From: CAYVQE01 sp964633205
GTDB lineage: Bacteria > Myxococcota > B64-G9
Direction of reading: 5' to 3'
Assembly: GCA_964633205.1 (NCBI GenBank)
Contig: CAZWFN010000030.1
Location: forward strand, 1-50,756
DNA length: 50,756 bases
This document shows, piece after piece, positions 35,527 to 43,964 of this stretch. Every line of letters begins with the position of its first letter. Positions within the stretch are counted from its first letter, which is position 1. The position numbers and the translations under genes are program-made. The notes beneath the pieces are model-generated. The model did not search any database, had not been told where the DNA came from, and saw nothing but the letters and a program-made list of their open reading frames with translations.

Positions 35527-36327
35527 TCAGCCGAACAGCCGGGCCAGGACCGCCTGATCGCAGATGGCCGGCCCGTGGCCGCACAGCACCGCCCGGACCG
35601 CCAGATCGCGGAGCCGCCGGCGGGTGGCCGCGAAATCGGCCTCGTCCGTGACCAGCCGGTTCCACTCGCCACCTTCGAAGTTGATGATGGTGTCGCCGGC
35701 CACCAGGATACCGCTCCGGCGGTGGAACAGGCAGATGGCCTCGTCGGCGTGCCCCGGGCTGTCGAGCACTTGCCAGCCCGCAAAGCCCGGCAACCCATCG
35801 CCGTCGTCCAGCACCCGCGCCGGCGCCGGATCGAGGGTCTTCGGCAACCAGGGCAGGATGAACCGCAGGCCGCGCGGCAGATCGCGGGGGTACACCCCGG
35901 GCAAACCCTGCTGGAGCCAGACCCGCATCCATAGCCGGGCGGTGAGATTGGCCGGCAGGCGCTGGCGCCGCCGGCGCCGGATGAGGTCGGCGGCCCGCCG
36001 GCCCACGGCGAGGGCCGCGTCGAAGCGGCTGGCCGCGGCCTCCAATCCCATGACGTGATCGAAATGCAGGTGGGAGGGAACCACCCAGGCGACCGGCTTG
36101 CCCAGCCAGTCGATCATCCGGGCCAGGCGGACGATATCGGCCGTGGAGCCGACATCGACCAGGACCAGACTGTTCGGCCCCTCGATGATCTGGGTGACGC
36201 AGTACCGCCCCGGCACGGCGTAGACCGCGGCCCCTGCGGCGGCCATACCCTGCAGCCGCGGCGGTCCGGCCGGCGCGAAGCGCCGGGCCAACCATGGGCC
36301 CGCCGTCGTGTCCAGCGGCGGTGTCAT
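35527..36327 (-). CDS. MBL-fold metallo-hydrolase
   Basis: 266 residues from ATG 36327 (a TTG at 36345 would add six). The metal motif HLHFDH is at 86-91, followed by SPGHADEA, GDTIINF and the last CGHGP, the usual set of ligands. The family hydrolyses esters, thioesters, phosphodiesters or lactams; the substrate is unknown. An Arg-rich patch (RRRRRQR near residues 116-122) is unusual. It is convergent with the thiolase, 16 bases apart. Confidence 0.88.
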   Translation of the reverse strand: MTPPLDTTAGPWLARRFAPAGPPRLQGMAAAGAAVYAVPGRYCVTQIIEGPNSLVLVDVGSTADIVRLARMIDWLGKPVAWVVPSHLHFDHVMGLEAAASRFDAALAVGRRAADLIRRRRRQRLPANLTARLWMRVWLQQGLPGVYPRDLPRGLRFILPWLPKTLDPAPARVLDDGDGLPGFAGWQVLDSPGHADEAICLFHRRSGILVAGDTIINFEGGEWNRLVTDEADFAATRRRLRDLAVRAVLCGHGPAICDQAVLARLFG

Positions 36328-36453
36328 CAGCTTCAGGATGGGCAAGGCGCATCACCGCGTCCGACCGCAGCCCGGCCGGCGGTCACCTCGGGTCTGGAGC
36401 CACCGGGAGCGGGAAGCCCCCGAGGGTAGCTTCGGTCGCTTCGGTCGAGTCGG

Positions 36454-37074
36454 TCATTCTTTCTTGAACCAGCTGTCGCCGATGGAGTCGGGGTCCGGTT
36501 GCTCGACCTGCAAGGCCGGATCGACGACCACCTTGCTCTGGTGCTCGGGTGCAGGTTCGTCCGCGGTCTCGTCGGTCGAGTTCTCACCCTGCGGTTCGGT
36601 CGGGGCCACGGCCGCCGCATCTCCGCCCCGTTTGGGCGTCAGCTCGACCGCCTCGCCCGCCTCCCCCGGCTCGACCGGCTCGGTGGTGATGGCGGTCAAG
36701 GTCGGTTTGGTCTCGGACTCGGCTACGGCCGGCTGCTCCGCCGGGGCATCCGCATCCGGATCGAGCGGTGGCTGGGCGGCCAGGTAGGCCAGCGCGGCCT
36801 GGCGCAGAAACGCCGCCGGGCTCAACTCGGCGCGCCGGGCGTAGCGCTGCAGCCGATCGGCCTCGGCTGCGGTCAAGCGCACCTCGAGTTGCTGGGCGCT
36901 GGACAGGGTCTCCTCCAGGTGCTGCAACGCATTGCCCGCGGCCGAGATGCGATAATCCTGCTGCTCGATCATGCGCCGGATGCGATCGGCCAGCGCCGTC
37001 CGATCGAGCGCTTCACCCTCGTACAGGATGGTCTCGCTTTCCAGGTCCACCTGGTAGCCCGGTTCACCCGCCAT
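36454..37074 (-). CDS. Protein with ribbon-helix-helix-like segment, unknown function
   Basis: 206 residues; ATG 37074 has GGAGG five bases upstream. Residues about 62-98 (VRLTAAEADRLQRYARRAELSPAAFLRQAALAYL) look like a ribbon-helix-helix DNA-binding motif. The last 100 residues are Pro/Glu/Ala/Thr-rich and acidic. The function is unknown. The gap of 131 bases on its upstream side shows no gene. Confidence 0.6.
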   Translation of the reverse strand: MAGEPGYQVDLESETILYEGEALDRTALADRIRRMIEQQDYRISAAGNALQHLEETLSSAQQLEVRLTAAEADRLQRYARRAELSPAAFLRQAALAYLAAQPPLDPDADAPAEQPAVAESETKPTLTAITTEPVEPGEAGEAVELTPKRGGDAAAVAPTEPQGENSTDETADEPAPEHQSKVVVDPALQVEQPDPDSIGDSWFKKE

Positions 37075-37205
37075 GCTGGCCTCCGCAATCGCCGCCGCCG
37101 GCTGCAGCGGGTCAGAATGCCGCCCGCCGCTGGCCCGCGGTGCTGGAGCCGCGATCGGCTCTTGGCTTCCGATGCTGCGAGTGTAGTCCGGCCGGGGAGA
37201 ACGGG

Positions 37206-37553
37206 TCAACCGAAGGCCCCCTCGCGCTGGGCCACCTCGGCCAGCAAGGCCCGGTCCTCGTCATCGATGGCGATGAAGCGCAGCGCCAGACCGGGGCTAT
37301 CGCGACCGGCCGTGCGCACCACCTCGGCCTCGACCCGGATCGGGTACTTGGTCAGCAGGGGCAGTTCCAGGTGCATCTGCACCCGGGTGCCGAGCGGCAA
37401 TCGGCGCTGCGTGTCGAGCAACAACCCGCCCGCGCTCAGGTTGATCGACTCGGCGCTGAAGGACTGGCCGGTGAAGGCCACCCGGATCTGCACCGAAGCG
37501 TTGTAGCGCGGGTGGGCCCGGCGCTCGGTCTCTTCTGGTCGCAGCGTGCTCAC
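37206..37553 (-). CDS. PilZ-domain cyclic-di-GMP receptor-like protein
   Basis: 115 residues from GTG 37553. The c-di-GMP-binding pair is present: ERRAHPRY (RxxxR) near 10-17 and NLSAGG near 37 (NxSxxG). The rest fits one PilZ beta barrel, ending with a short helix. PilZ proteins bind cyclic di-GMP to control motility, secretion or transcription. A GGDEF protein with an intact active site is encoded at 47532-48479, so both the synthase and a receptor are present in the window. Confidence 0.85.
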   Translation of the reverse strand: MSTLRPEETERRAHPRYNASVQIRVAFTGQSFSAESINLSAGGLLLDTQRRLPLGTRVQMHLELPLLTKYPIRVEAEVVRTAGRDSPGLALRFIAIDDEDRALLAEVAQREGAFG

Positions 37554-37612
37554 CCGTCCAACTTCGCACGCCGCCGGCGGCCGGAGCAAGAACCCGGCCG
37601 GCGTCTCATCGG

Positions 37613-37641
37613 TTGACACCCGGCCGGAGCCTGCCTACCAT
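37613..37641 (+). promoter_or_regulatory. Candidate sigma70-type promoter of the GAF gene
   Basis: Consensus TTGACA (37613-37618), exact 17-base spacer, TACCAT (37636-37641), 33 bases before the ATG at 37675. Confidence 0.65.
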
Positions 37642-37674
37642 GTTCGTAACGACTTGCCATCACAGGAGAATCCC

Positions 37675-38712
37675 ATGCCACGCTTCGAAGTATTCATCCC
37701 CCGCTCGGCGCGGATGCCCATGGACATGCGCCTGCGGCTGGAGGCCGACAGCTGGATCGACGCACTCAAGGCCGGTCTGGCCAAGGTCGGCGAAGGCGGA
37801 GCGGCAGCCGAGAACGTGTTGTGCGATATCAAGCCCGACAACTCCATCCACGTCACCGATGCGGCCAGCGGCCGGGTGTTCCAGATCCGCGAGTTCGACG
37901 AACGAGACGCGGGCGCCGCCGCAGCCGACCCCGGCGCCACCGAACCGGAGATGCCGGCCGCGGCCACCGCACCCCAGCTGCCGGCGGTCGAGCCGATTCC
38001 CACCGCCCCACCGGCCGAACCGATCCCCACCGCGCCGCCGGCCGAACCGATCCCCACCGCGCCGCCGGCCGAGCCGATCCCCACCGCGCCGCCGGCCGCC
38101 CCGCCGGCCGAGCCGGCGGCCGACGCCATTCCCACCGCCCCCCCGGCGCCGGTGCCCGATCTGCCCTACACGGCCACCGAATCGGGCATCGGCCGGGCGC
38201 TGGATCTGACCTCGGAGGCCACCGCCGATCTGCTCGAGGAGATCTTCGAGCTCACCAGCAGCGTCGAGCAGAAGGCCGATCGCCAGGACGCCCTGTATTT
38301 CATGCTCGACGTGGCCATCAACACCCTGGGCACGGACGCGGGCTCGGTGCTGCTGACCGATCTGAGCTCGGATGACCTGCACTTCGGCGCCGCCCGCGGG
38401 CCCAAGGCGCAGGAGGTGATGCAGTTCAGCGTGCGCATGGGCCAGGGAATCGTGGGCTTCTGTGCCGAGAACGACGTCGGCCTGGCCGTGTCCGACGCCG
38501 AGCGCGACCCCCGTTTCTACGCCGCCATCAGCGAGAAGATCGGCTACCCCACCCGCTCGATCCTGTGCGTGCCGGTTCAGGACGAGGGCGAGGTGGTCGG
38601 CGCCCTGGAGCTGATCAACAAGAAGTCCAGCGACACCTTCAACGAACGCGATCTGGGCGTGGCCAGCTTCATCGGCCAACAGCTGGCCCGCTACCTGCTG
38701 CGGAGGAGATGA
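37675..38712 (+). CDS. GAF-domain protein with Pro-rich repeat linker
   Basis: 345 residues; AGGAGA precedes the ATG. Residues 1-80 form an uncharacterised N-terminal domain. Four exact-period PIPTAPPAE-type repeats form a rigid, Pro-rich linker (about 106-141). Residues about 205-340 are a GAF domain (DAGSVLLTDLSSDDLHF, GQGIVGFCAEND, PTRSILCVPVQDEGEVVGALELINK). GAF domains bind small ligands and are common sensors. The stop overlaps the next gene's alternative ATG. Confidence 0.86.
   Translation: MPRFEVFIPRSARMPMDMRLRLEADSWIDALKAGLAKVGEGGAAAENVLCDIKPDNSIHVTDAASGRVFQIREFDERDAGAAAADPGATEPEMPAAATAPQLPAVEPIPTAPPAEPIPTAPPAEPIPTAPPAEPIPTAPPAAPPAEPAADAIPTAPPAPVPDLPYTATESGIGRALDLTSEATADLLEEIFELTSSVEQKADRQDALYFMLDVAINTLGTDAGSVLLTDLSSDDLHFGAARGPKAQEVMQFSVRMGQGIVGFCAENDVGLAVSDAERDPRFYAAISEKIGYPTRSILCVPVQDEGEVVGALELINKKSSDTFNERDLGVASFIGQQLARYLLRRR
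37990..38097 (+). repeat. Tandem repeat, four 27-base units inside the GAF gene
   Basis: Four in-frame 27-base units, nearly identical, each encoding EPIPTAPPA. Units 2-4 are almost perfect copies; unit 1 differs at a few third positions. This suggests recent slippage. Confidence 0.95.
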
Positions 38713-38714
38713 CC

Positions 38715-39359
38715 ATGGCCCGCCGTCTGACCGGCATCGGTCTCGCCGGCCTGCTGGCCCTGGCGCCGGTCGGCGATGTCCAGGCCGAGAGCTACCGCTG
38801 GGTGGACAAGGATGGGGTGGTGCACTACACCGACGATCCCTATCAGCTGCCCGAGCCCCAGCGATCCAAGGTGCTCGAGAAGCTGGAGAAAGAGCGTGCC
38901 GCCGAGAAAAAGCGCTCCGGCGGCCGTTCCGGGAGCGATCGCTCGGGTCCCACCGAGTGGTATCAGCCCTTGCCGGAGGGCGCCCGCCAGGAACGCCTGC
39001 CAGCTGATCCCGGCATCGACGACGAAGCGGCCGCTGAAGAGGCCGCTGAAGCCGAGGCCGACCCGGCCGCCGACGACCGGCAAGGCGCCAAGCAGGCCTG
39101 GCAGAAGAAAGCCGCCCGGGCCCGCAAGCGGGTGGCCGATCTGGAGAGCCGCTGTGCCGAGATCGAGCGCGAGCGCGATCTGTTGCGGCGCAAGGCGCTC
39201 ATTTTCGCCACCCCGGGCGCCCGCCAGAAGTCCATCACGCTCGACGAGAAGCTCGAGAAGTGCCAGGCGGAGCTGCGCCAGGCCCGCACCTACCTCGAGC
39301 AGAAGCTGCCCGAGCAGGCCCGCCAAGCCGGAGTGCCGCGCCGCTGGGTAGAAGAGTAA
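38715..39359 (+). CDS. DUF4124-domain exported protein with coiled coil
   Basis: 214 residues. ATG 38715 is chosen since GGAGGAG ends six bases upstream; an ATG at 38709 would be too close. The signal peptide (MARRLTGIGLAGLLALAPVGDVQA) leads to SYRWVDKDGVVHYTDDP, the DUF4124 start. The rest is charged, with coiled-coil helices (LESRCAEIERERDLLRR). A periplasmic role is likely. It is the second gene of the GAF transcript and is convergent, with no gap, with the cytochrome c gene. Confidence 0.85.
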   Translation: MARRLTGIGLAGLLALAPVGDVQAESYRWVDKDGVVHYTDDPYQLPEPQRSKVLEKLEKERAAEKKRSGGRSGSDRSGPTEWYQPLPEGARQERLPADPGIDDEAAAEEAAEAEADPAADDRQGAKQAWQKKAARARKRVADLESRCAEIERERDLLRRKALIFATPGARQKSITLDEKLEKCQAELRQARTYLEQKLPEQARQAGVPRRWVEE

Positions 39360-40313
39360 TCAGAAGGTCCCGTCGGCCCAGGAGCGCTCGCGCTCCTCGC
39401 GTTCGTAGGCGTTGGCGCCCTCGACCGCCAGCACGTAGAGTCTCTGCACCTCGCGGTCGAACTTGCGGCTGATCCGATCGCGGCCGATCTTGAAGTTCGG
39501 TTCGTCGCCGCGCTTGCCCATGCCGACATACTTCTCCAGCCGGCGGTTGTACTCGCCGGCCAAGCCGAGATCCCGCAGGGTCACCACCAGCTTGTGGATG
39601 GTGTAGTTGGTATCGAGCGCCAGCCCGACCGGGATCTTGCGCTTGCGCGGGCCCTCCAGCACCATGAACTGCACGTAGCCCAGCTTGTTGGGCTTCTTCA
39701 GCTCCGCCAAGCGCCGCGGCTGCTGCGGCACCAGCTCCGGGCTGATCCGGCGCTGCTCGGAGCGGAACAGGGTGAACACGGTCTGTTGCAGTCGGGCCGG
39801 ATCGACCTTGCCGGCACGCCGCTTGATCCGTTCGCGCTGGCCGGCCTGGAAGCGCTCGCCACCCTCGTGGGCCAGGTGGTACTGCTTGACCAGGTACTGA
39901 TCGACGCGCGGGAAGAAAGCCGTCAGGGGCATGTGCAGGGTGCGCAGGTAGGCCACCAGATCCCAGGTCGACAGGTCGTCGGCGTCGTCGCCGAAGGCCG
40001 GCATGGTGGGCGAGCAACCCCGTGACTTGCACCCCATCTGGATGATGTCGAACAGCATGCTGTTGTCCCGGGCATTCATCAGCGAACCGTCGCGGTGATC
40101 GGCCGGCGGGGTCTTGAGCGTGGGCCGGGCCGGCCCCTTGCCCGAACCGTCGAAGCCGTGGCAGACAGTGCAATGGGTGCGGTACAGCCGGGTGCCGTTG
40201 GGCACGTCGCCGATGACCGGCAGCGTATCCTCGTCCGCGGCGCGAGCCGCTGCGAGGGGCTGCACCAGGGTGGCGAACAAGGCGATCGGGGCGAGGGTCT
40301 CGATAAATCGCAT
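39360..40313 (-). CDS. Exported c-type cytochrome
   Basis: 317 residues. A signal peptide (residues 1-27) precedes the haem motif CTVCH (48-52) and a candidate Met ligand in SPTMPAF near 100, as in class I cytochrome c. The remaining 200 residues are long for this class and have no known domain. GGAGG is at good spacing. It is the second gene of a pair with its own promoter. Confidence 0.88.
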   Translation of the reverse strand: MRFIETLAPIALFATLVQPLAAARAADEDTLPVIGDVPNGTRLYRTHCTVCHGFDGSGKGPARPTLKTPPADHRDGSLMNARDNSMLFDIIQMGCKSRGCSPTMPAFGDDADDLSTWDLVAYLRTLHMPLTAFFPRVDQYLVKQYHLAHEGGERFQAGQRERIKRRAGKVDPARLQQTVFTLFRSEQRRISPELVPQQPRRLAELKKPNKLGYVQFMVLEGPRKRKIPVGLALDTNYTIHKLVVTLRDLGLAGEYNRRLEKYVGMGKRGDEPNFKIGRDRISRKFDREVQRLYVLAVEGANAYEREERERSWADGTF

Positions 40314-40326
40314 GGCTCCTCCCACC

Positions 40327-41376
40327 TCAGGGCAGCATGGCCGGGAACTCGTCCGGGCTGGACAGCACCTCCCAGCGCCGGGCGAAGTGACAGCGGTTGC
40401 AGTGACGCGCCCCTACCTGGCGGTAGGCCCGCAGCGCCGGTTTGGCTTTTTTACCGGCCGTAGCCTTGGCCACAGCACCCACCGCCGCGGCAGTGGCCTT
40501 CATCAGCCGGGCGTGATCGGCATCGCCCGGGGCCACATCGACCGCTGCCAGACAGGCCCGCCGCAGGGCGTCGGCGGCCAACCGGGCCTTGTTCAGATCG
40601 GGCCGCCGCCCGGCCAACAGCGCCACCTGCAGCGCCACCCAGTGCTCGCCCATGGTCTCCATGGCCTCGTGCAAGGGCGACTCCCCGCCCTTGGCTTCAT
40701 CGCCGGCCGGGCCGCCACCGGGTTGGGCCGGACCACCGCCCGGTTGGGCCGGACCGCTGCCCGGGATGGCCGGCCCGCCGCTGTGGCCGGCGGGCACCGC
40801 CGGGCCGCGGCCGCCCGGGAGGGCGGCCAGACCGGGGCCGCCTTTGTCGGCCGGCTGCTCGTCCTCGCCGCCCGGCAGCGGCCAGATGCCGACCGGCACC
40901 CGAATGGTGGCGGCGTAACGCTGCGACTTCTGCTCACCGCGCAAGACCACCCGGTAGACGTCGGAACGCGCCGGGGTGAAGTGGAAGCCGTACATGCCGG
41001 CGTCGGTCAGCGGATGGACCCGATAGGCCAGGCCGTAGCCGGCCCCGTCGGCGTCGGTCACCTCGGCCACGATGGCGGCGCCCTTGATCGGGATCGTCTC
41101 GCCGTAGACCGGGTCCGGCACCGGTGGCACCTCGGCCATCTCGATGCGGGCCTCGACCACCTCACCCGGCTCGGGCACGCCCGGGTCGAAGCGGACCTTG
41201 AACTGGAAGATGCTGCTCCTGACCTGAACGGTGCGCACCGCGGGTTTGGGCGGACCCTCGTCCGCGGCCTTCGCGTCGCCCTCGGCCGCCTTCTTCTGCT
41301 CGCCCTTCGACGCCTCGTCGGCTCCAACCGGTCCGCCGAGCATCAGCAGGGCCGCTGCCAGCCACATCGCGCGCAT
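40327..41376 (-). CDS. Exported protein with a single C-terminal haem-c motif
   Basis: 349 residues. Signal peptide (about 1-20), an Ig-like beta domain (about 40-185; VYRVVLRG), a Pro/Gly-rich linker with a PAQPGGG repeat, and a helical C-terminal domain with CNRCH at 325-329 (CxxCH). One haem is predicted. The fold around it resembles the cytochrome c' type four-helix domain, where CxxCH lies near the C-terminus. GGAGG precedes ATG 41376. The gene lies 13 bases upstream of the other cytochrome gene. Confidence 0.82.
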   Translation of the reverse strand: MRAMWLAAALLMLGGPVGADEASKGEQKKAAEGDAKAADEGPPKPAVRTVQVRSSIFQFKVRFDPGVPEPGEVVEARIEMAEVPPVPDPVYGETIPIKGAAIVAEVTDADGAGYGLAYRVHPLTDAGMYGFHFTPARSDVYRVVLRGEQKSQRYAATIRVPVGIWPLPGGEDEQPADKGGPGLAALPGGRGPAVPAGHSGGPAIPGSGPAQPGGGPAQPGGGPAGDEAKGGESPLHEAMETMGEHWVALQVALLAGRRPDLNKARLAADALRRACLAAVDVAPGDADHARLMKATAAAVGAVAKATAGKKAKPALRAYRQVGARHCNRCHFARRWEVLSSPDEFPAMLP

Positions 41377-41412
41377 GGGTAGGCCTCCTCCTGGTCTCCA
41401 GAGAATCGGCCG

Positions 41413-41441
41413 CATCGTATCGAAGCCGCCTGCCCGTGTAA
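41413..41441 (-). promoter_or_regulatory. Candidate promoter of the cytochrome pair
   Basis: Minus strand TTTACA (41441-41436), 17-base spacer, TACGAT (41418-41413), 37 bases before ATG 41376. It divides the cytochrome pair from the exporter operon upstream. Confidence 0.55.
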
Positions 41442-41448
41442 AGCATCG

Positions 41449-42678
41449 CTACTCGAAGCGCAGCGCTTCGATGGGGTCTTGTTGCGAGGCCTGCCAGGCG
41501 GGGTAGATGCCGAAGACCAGGCCGGTGACGCCCGAGATCAGCAGGGCCACCGCCACCGCCCAGGCCGGAGCGGCGGCCGGCAGGCCGGCCAGCTGCTTGA
41601 CCAGCCAGGCCCCGCCGAAGCCGAGCCCCAGGCCCAGCAGCCCGCCGAGAGCGGCCAGGAACACCGCCTCGGCGGTGAACTGCCACAGGATGTGGCGCCG
41701 CCGGGCGCCGAGCGCCCGGCGCACCCCGATCTCGCGGGTGCGCTCGGTGACCGACACCAGCATGATGTTCATGATGCCGATGCCGCCGACCAGCAGCGAG
41801 ATCAGGGCGATGGCCACCGCGGCGGTGGAGATCGAGCCGGTGACCGAGGTGACCTTGTCCATGGTGGACTCGTTGGAGAACACCTCGAAGTCGTTCTCCT
41901 CGTCCGGCCGCACCCCGCGCTCGCGGCGCAGGATCTGGATGGTCCGGTCGCGGGCCAGCTCGAATACCTCCGGCCGCAGGGCCTGGACGGTGATGTTGAC
42001 CGAGCGCCGGCTGCCGTACAGTCCGATGAAGGTGGTGATCGGAATCAGGCCGAAATTGTCGCGCGAGCCCATGCCGAAGAAGCTGCCCTTGGTGGCGAAG
42101 ACCCCGATCACCCGAAAGCGGCGGTTGCCGAACACCACCGGCTGGCCCACCGGCGCGGCGTGCGGAAACAGGTCGGCGGCCAGATCGGCGCCCAGCACCA
42201 CCACATCGCGCGCATGCAGCACGTCGAAGGCGCCCAGGGTGCGCCCGGCGGCCAAATCGTAGCCGTTGTTGGCGGCGAACTCGAAGGTCGATCCGGCCAC
42301 CACCACCCGCGGCGGCGTGACCTCGTAGCGGCTGCGCATCACCAGTCCCCAGTGCCACAGCTCGGCACCGACGAAGCGGGCGTAGGGGTTGTGCTGGCGA
42401 ATGGCATCGGCGTCGGCCACGGTCAGATCCGCTCGGTCCCGCCAGGCCGAGCTGTGGCGGCGGCCCATGCGCATGTGCGGCCACTTCTGGACCTGGAAGG
42501 TGTTGGCCCCCAGCGCCGAGAACTGGTCCGAGAAGTAGCTCTCCAGGCCGGTGGTCATGGCCATCATGAACACCACCGCCCCCACCCCGATGACGATGCC
42601 CAGGATGGTGAGCCCGGAGCGCAGCTTGTTGGCGCCCAAGGCGTAGGTTGCGGCCAGAAACAGGTCGACCGGGCGCAT
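41449..42678 (-). CDS. MacB/FtsX-type ABC exporter permease 2
   Basis: 409 residues; ATG 42678 overlaps the stop of permease 1 (TGATG). It has one N-terminal helix, a large periplasmic domain (MacB_PCD; about 40-270) and three C-terminal helices (FtsX), with the signature VSVTERTREIGVRRALGARR. There is no nucleotide-binding domain. It is paralogous to the gene before it, so the pair could form a heterodimer. A separate ATPase must come from elsewhere. Confidence 0.9.
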   Translation of the reverse strand: MRPVDLFLAATYALGANKLRSGLTILGIVIGVGAVVFMMAMTTGLESYFSDQFSALGANTFQVQKWPHMRMGRRHSSAWRDRADLTVADADAIRQHNPYARFVGAELWHWGLVMRSRYEVTPPRVVVAGSTFEFAANNGYDLAAGRTLGAFDVLHARDVVVLGADLAADLFPHAAPVGQPVVFGNRRFRVIGVFATKGSFFGMGSRDNFGLIPITTFIGLYGSRRSVNITVQALRPEVFELARDRTIQILRRERGVRPDEENDFEVFSNESTMDKVTSVTGSISTAAVAIALISLLVGGIGIMNIMLVSVTERTREIGVRRALGARRRHILWQFTAEAVFLAALGGLLGLGLGFGGAWLVKQLAGLPAAAPAWAVAVALLISGVTGLVFGIYPAWQASQQDPIEALRFE

Positions 42679-43958
42679 CACTCGAACCTCAACGCCTCGA
42701 TCGGATCCAGCCGCGACGCCCGCCAGGCCGGATATAGACCGAAGAACAAGCCCACCGAAGCGGCGAACCCGAGCCCCAGCAACACCGCGAACAGCGACGG
42801 TTCGGCCGGCAGGGGCGAGACGGCATCGACCACGTGGGCCACCAGCAGGCCGCCGCCGAGCCCCAGCAGCCCGCCCAGACCGGACAGCACCAGGCTCTCG
42901 ATCAGGAACTGGAACAGCACGTTGCGCTTGCGCGCACCCAGGGCCTTGCGGATGCCGATCTCGCGGGTGCGCTCGGTGACCGAGACCATCATGATGTTCA
43001 TGATCGAAATGCCGCCGATCAGCAGCGACACCGCGGCCACGATGACGATGACCAGGTACAGGGTACCGGTGGTCTCGCGGTAGAACTTGCCCAGCATTTC
43101 CTGGCGGTTGATGGCGAAATCGACTTCCTCGCGGGGCCGCAAGCCGCGCACCCGGCGCATGATGCCGCGCAGCTCCTCGCTGGCCGCCTCCAGCTCCATC
43201 CCCGCGGCCACCCGAACGCCGATGTCCATCGAGTGCCGCGAGCCGAACTGCCGGCGAAAGCGGCCGATGGGGACGGTGACGTGGGCATCCCGGCTGCGCC
43301 CCAAAAAACTGCCCTGGGACTTGAGCACTCCGATCACGCGGTAGCGCATGCCGCGCAGGTTGATATGGTCATCCAGGGCCGCTCCCTGTGGAAAGAGGTT
43401 TTCGGCCACCTCCGCCCCGAGCACCACATAGGGCCGCTCGAACTCCACGTCGGCCGGGCTGAAGAAGCGCCCGCGCTCGATCTCGTATCCGGTGATGCGC
43501 AGGTACTCGGCGTTGGTGCCGCGGATCTCGACGTCCTCGAGCCTATCGCCGCCGCGCTCGACGTGGGAACGGGCGTCCTCGACCGGGGCGATGCCGTCGG
43601 CGAAGGGCACCAGCTGCCGCAAGCGGCGCAGCTGCCAGTCGGTGATCGGGGGCCGGTTCTTGTACTTGTACCACTTGCCGCGGGTGAACCAGGGGAAGCG
43701 GTCGATGTAGAGGCTGCGGGTGCCCATCAGCTGCATCTGGGATTCGACAGACTCGTTCAACCCATGGATCACGCTGAGGATGCCCACCACGGTGGCCACC
43801 CCGATGACGATGCCCAGCGCGGTCAGCCCGGCGCGCAGCTTGTTGTCGCGCAGGGCGCCCAGGGCCACGCCGATGCCGCTGATCATGCCGGTACCGGTCC
43901 GCCCCAGCCGCCGCAGCCAGTTGCGCCGCGGCTGCGCCCATCGGGCCTCCCAGGCCAT
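42678..43958 (-). CDS. MacB/FtsX-type ABC exporter permease 1
   Basis: 426 residues with the same MacB_PCD and FtsX layout: N-terminal helix after LGALRDNKLRAGLTALGIVIG, periplasmic domain, then SIMNIMMVSVTERTREIGIRKALGARK and C-terminal helices. No ATPase domain is attached. It lies between the HlyD-type adaptor (6 bases upstream) and permease 2 (overlap). Permeases of this family act with MacA and TolC in macrolide, lipoprotein or peptide export; the substrate is unknown. An internal start at MISGIGVAL is possible. Confidence 0.9.
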   Translation of the reverse strand: MAWEARWAQPRRNWLRRLGRTGTGMISGIGVALGALRDNKLRAGLTALGIVIGVATVVGILSVIHGLNESVESQMQLMGTRSLYIDRFPWFTRGKWYKYKNRPPITDWQLRRLRQLVPFADGIAPVEDARSHVERGGDRLEDVEIRGTNAEYLRITGYEIERGRFFSPADVEFERPYVVLGAEVAENLFPQGAALDDHINLRGMRYRVIGVLKSQGSFLGRSRDAHVTVPIGRFRRQFGSRHSMDIGVRVAAGMELEAASEELRGIMRRVRGLRPREEVDFAINRQEMLGKFYRETTGTLYLVIVIVAAVSLLIGGISIMNIMMVSVTERTREIGIRKALGARKRNVLFQFLIESLVLSGLGGLLGLGGGLLVAHVVDAVSPLPAEPSLFAVLLGLGFAASVGLFFGLYPAWRASRLDPIEALRFE

Positions 43959-43964
43959 CGCCCC

